Shown piece after piece: positions 61,898 to 64,000 of a stretch of DNA of 64,000 nt; the first letter of the stretch is position 1, and every line of letters starts with the position of its first letter. Source of the stretch: Megalopta genalis (taxonomy: Eukaryota; Arthropoda; Insecta; Hymenoptera; Halictidae); NCBI RefSeq assembly GCF_051020955.1, contig NW_027476852.1, forward strand, positions 1 to 64,000, in the 5' to 3' direction. A program made the translations under genes and the position numbers. Under the pieces are notes generated by a model. The model worked only from the letters and a program-made list of their open reading frames with translations. It was not told the DNA's origin and ran no database searches.

Positions 61898-64000
61898 TTC
61901 TGCTTCGCATTGATTTGAAACTAAATCATGTGTTTCGCATGGATTTGAAGCTAAATCATGTGTTTCGCACAGATTTGAAGCTAACTCGTTTATTTCGCCT
62001 GCATTTGAAGCTATATCAGTTATATCGCAAGTATTTGAAGCTAAATCATTTGTGTCGCATGGCTTTGAGGATAAGCCTCCTACTTCGCATTGATTTGAAA
62101 CTAAACCATGTGTTTCGCTTGGATTTGAAGCTAACTCGTTTGTTTCGCCTGCATTTGAAGCTATATCATTTATTTCGCAAGTATATGAAGCTAAATCATT
62201 TGTGTTGCATGGCTTTGAAGCTAACTCGTTTGTTTCGCCTGCATTGAAGCTATATCACTTCTATCGCAAGTATTTGAAGCTAAATCATTTGTGACGCATG
62301 GATTTGAAGCTAAACCTTCTACTTCGCATTGATTTGATACTAAATCATGTGTTTCGCTTGGATTTGAAGCTAACTCGTTTGTTTCGCATGCATTTGAAGC
62401 TATATCAATTATATTGCAAGTATTTGAAGCTAAATCATTTGTGTCGCATTGCTTTGAGGATAAGCCTTCTACTTCGCATTAATTTGAAGGTAAATCATGT
62501 GTTTCGCTTGGATTTGAAACTAATTCGTTTGTTTCGCCTGCATTTGAAGCTATATCATTTATATCGCAAGTATGTGAAACTGAATCATGTGTTTCGCATG
62601 GATATGAAGCTATGCCTACTACTTCGCATTGTTTTGTAACTAAAACATGTGTTTCGCATGGATTTGAAGGTAAATCATGTGTTTCGCGCGGATTTGAAAC
62701 TAATTCGTTTGTTTCGCCTGCATTTGAAGCTAAATCATGTTTATCACAAGTATCTGAATCTAAACCTTTTTTTTCGCAAGAATATGAAGCTAAACCATGT
62801 GTTTCGCATGAATTTGAAGCTAAATCATGTGTTTCGCTGGGATTTGAAGCTAACTCGTTTGTTTCGCCTGCATTGAAGCTATATCACTTCTATCGCAAGT
62901 ATTTGAAGCTAAATCATTTGTGTCGCATGGATTTGAAGCTAAGCCTTCTACTTCGCATTGAGTTGAAACTAAATCATCTGTTTTGCTTGGATTTGAATAT
63001 AACTCGTTTGTTTCGCTTGCATTTGAAGCTAAATCAATTATATCGCAAGTATTTGAAGCTGAATCATTTGTGTCGCATGGCTTTGAGGATAAGCCTTCTA
63101 CTTCGCATTAATTTGAAGGTAAATCATGTGTTTCGCTTGGATTTGAAGCTAAGCCTTCTACTTCGCATTGATTTGGAACTAAATCATGTGTTTCGCTTGT
63201 ATTTGAAGCTAACTCGTTTGTTTCGCATGCATTTGAAGCTATATCAATTGTATCGCAAGTATTTGAAGCTAAACCATTTGTGTCGCATGGCTTTGAAGCT
63301 AAGCCTCCTACTTCGCATTGATTTGAAGCTAAATCATGTGTTTCGCACAGATTTGAAGCTAACTCGTTTGTTTCGCCTGCATTTGATGCTATATCAATTA
63401 TATCGCAAGTATTTGAAGCTAAATCATTTGTGTCGCATGGCTTTGAGAATAAGCCTCCTACTTCGCATTAATTTGAAGGGAAATCATGTGTTTCGCTTGG
63501 ATTTGAAGCTAAACCTTCTACTTCGCATTGATTTGGAACTAAATCATGTGTTTCGCTTGGATTTGTAGCTAACTCGTTTGTTTCGCATGCATTTGAAGCT
63601 GTATCAATTGTATCGCAAGTATTTGAAGCTAAATCATTTGTGTCGCATGGATTTGAAGCTAAGCCTCCTACTTCTCATTGATTTGAAACTAAACCATGTG
63701 TTTCGCTTGGATTTGAAGCTAACTCGTTTGTTTCGCCTGCATTTGAAGCTATATCATTTATATCGCAAGTATATGAAGCTAAATCATTTGTGTTGCATGG
63801 CTTTGAAGTTAACTCGTTTGTTTCGCCTGCATTGAAGCTATATCACTTCTATCGCAAGTATTTGAAGCTAAATCATTTGTGTCGCATGGCTTTGAGGATA
63901 AGCCTCCTACTTCGCATTGATTTGAAACTAAACCATGTGTTTCGCTTGGATTTGAAGCTAACTGGTTTGTTTCGCCTGCATTTGAAGCTATATCATTTAT
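61897..64000 (+). repeat. Right domain, terminal part; array continues out of the window
   Basis: The HOR order continues to the last base with no boundary. About 62636-62830 reintroduces left-domain alleles, including the eight-T monomer (62767) and AGAATATGAAGC, next to right-domain monomers. Three more 29-bp monomers occur near 62244, 62873 and 63832. The window ends within a class I monomer. Confidence 0.85.

Larger units (their letters stand above)
1..64000 (+). repeat. 30-bp tandem repeat array filling the window
   Basis: The sequence repeats every 30 bases from end to end with no unique interruption and no inverted block. Each monomer carries a nearly invariant TTTGAAGCT box (monomer positions 1-9) and a conserved TTCGC box (21-25). 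Positions 10-20 and 26-30 vary between a limited set of classes; 1556-1585 is a representative copy. Both array ends lie outside the window. Most monomers are exactly 30 bp; exceptions are 29, 31 and 37 bp. The plus strand is T- and G-rich (11 T, 8 A, 7 G, 4 C in the representative monomer). This is satellite or minisatellite organisation typical of eukaryotic nuclear DNA; function and taxon are not determinable here. The alternative, a giant repetitive gene, is weakened by many frame-breaking indels. Confidence 0.99.

Noticed and set aside
1..64000. CRISPR array
   Set aside because: There are no unique spacers between conserved repeats; variable parts fall into a few recurring classes and the period is 30 bp in total. 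No cas genes are present.
1..64000. CENP-B box
   Set aside because: Monomers contain TTCG, the left half of the box, but the CGGG half at the required spacing is absent; TTGA lies there instead.
1..64000. Telomeric repeat or interstitial telomere
   Set aside because: No TTAGGG, TTAGG, TTTAGGG or related short G-rich unit occurs in tandem; the unit is 30 bp.
1..64000. Transposon, LTR or insertion sequence
   Set aside because: No terminal inverted repeats, transposase or polymerase reading frames, target-site duplications or non-repeat DNA were seen. The kilobase duplications consist only of monomers.
1..64000. Palindromes such as GCATGC, ATGCAT and GTCGAC as regulatory sites
   Set aside because: They recur because they are part of particular monomer classes (class N with tail ATGCA, and the ATGTCGAC class), so they carry no separate signal.

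Overview
The whole 64 kb window is one uninterrupted, head-to-tail array of a roughly 30-bp tandem repeat, about 2,130 monomers, all in the same orientation. I found no stretch of unique sequence on either strand. There is no recognisable gene, tRNA, rRNA, transposon, CRISPR array, promoter or origin. A representative monomer lies at 1556-1585. It opens with a nearly invariant TTTGAAGCT box, has a variable middle (about monomer positions 10-20), then a conserved TTCGC box and a variable five-base tail. GC is near 37% (11 of 30 bases in that monomer). An array this long and layered points to a eukaryotic nuclear genome (satellite or minisatellite DNA, e.g. pericentromeric, subtelomeric or other heterochromatin). 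No taxon can be assigned from the sequence.

The monomers belong to distinct classes laid out in a regular order, giving a higher-order repeat (HOR). The common cycle is five monomers (150 bp), and a seven-monomer cycle (210 bp) arises by adding one two-monomer block. Above this, kilobase-scale segments of many monomers have been duplicated in tandem and at a distance, with periods such as 1,650, 1,889, 2,607, 2,610, 2,910 and 3,450 bp. Many copies differ by only a few substitutions, so amplification is recent.

Layout: 1-41.1 kb is a left HOR domain with many near-identical segmental duplications. 41.1-43.5 kb is a related but different monomer family, with occasional 31-bp monomers. 43.45-48.4 kb is a 2,610-bp tandem duplication that mixes both families. 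48.4-49.8 kb is transitional. 49.86-54.15 kb holds the most diverged monomers, interrupted by a 1,296-bp-spaced duplication that carries a 37-bp monomer. 54.15-64 kb is a right HOR domain, dominated by a complete 2,607-bp tandem duplication and rich in 29-bp monomers.

Coding status: because 30 is divisible by three, any stop-free frame of one monomer stays open along the array. Three frames are largely open: plus frame LKLNHVFRMD, plus frame FEAKSCVSHG, and minus frame CETHDLASNP (each per 10 residues). Open length is therefore weak evidence for protein. At least 23 single-base deletions and several insertions, all copied along with the array, break every frame. I therefore report no CDS, and keep open the possibility that the array derives from, or partly is, a gene for a 10-residue-repeat protein.
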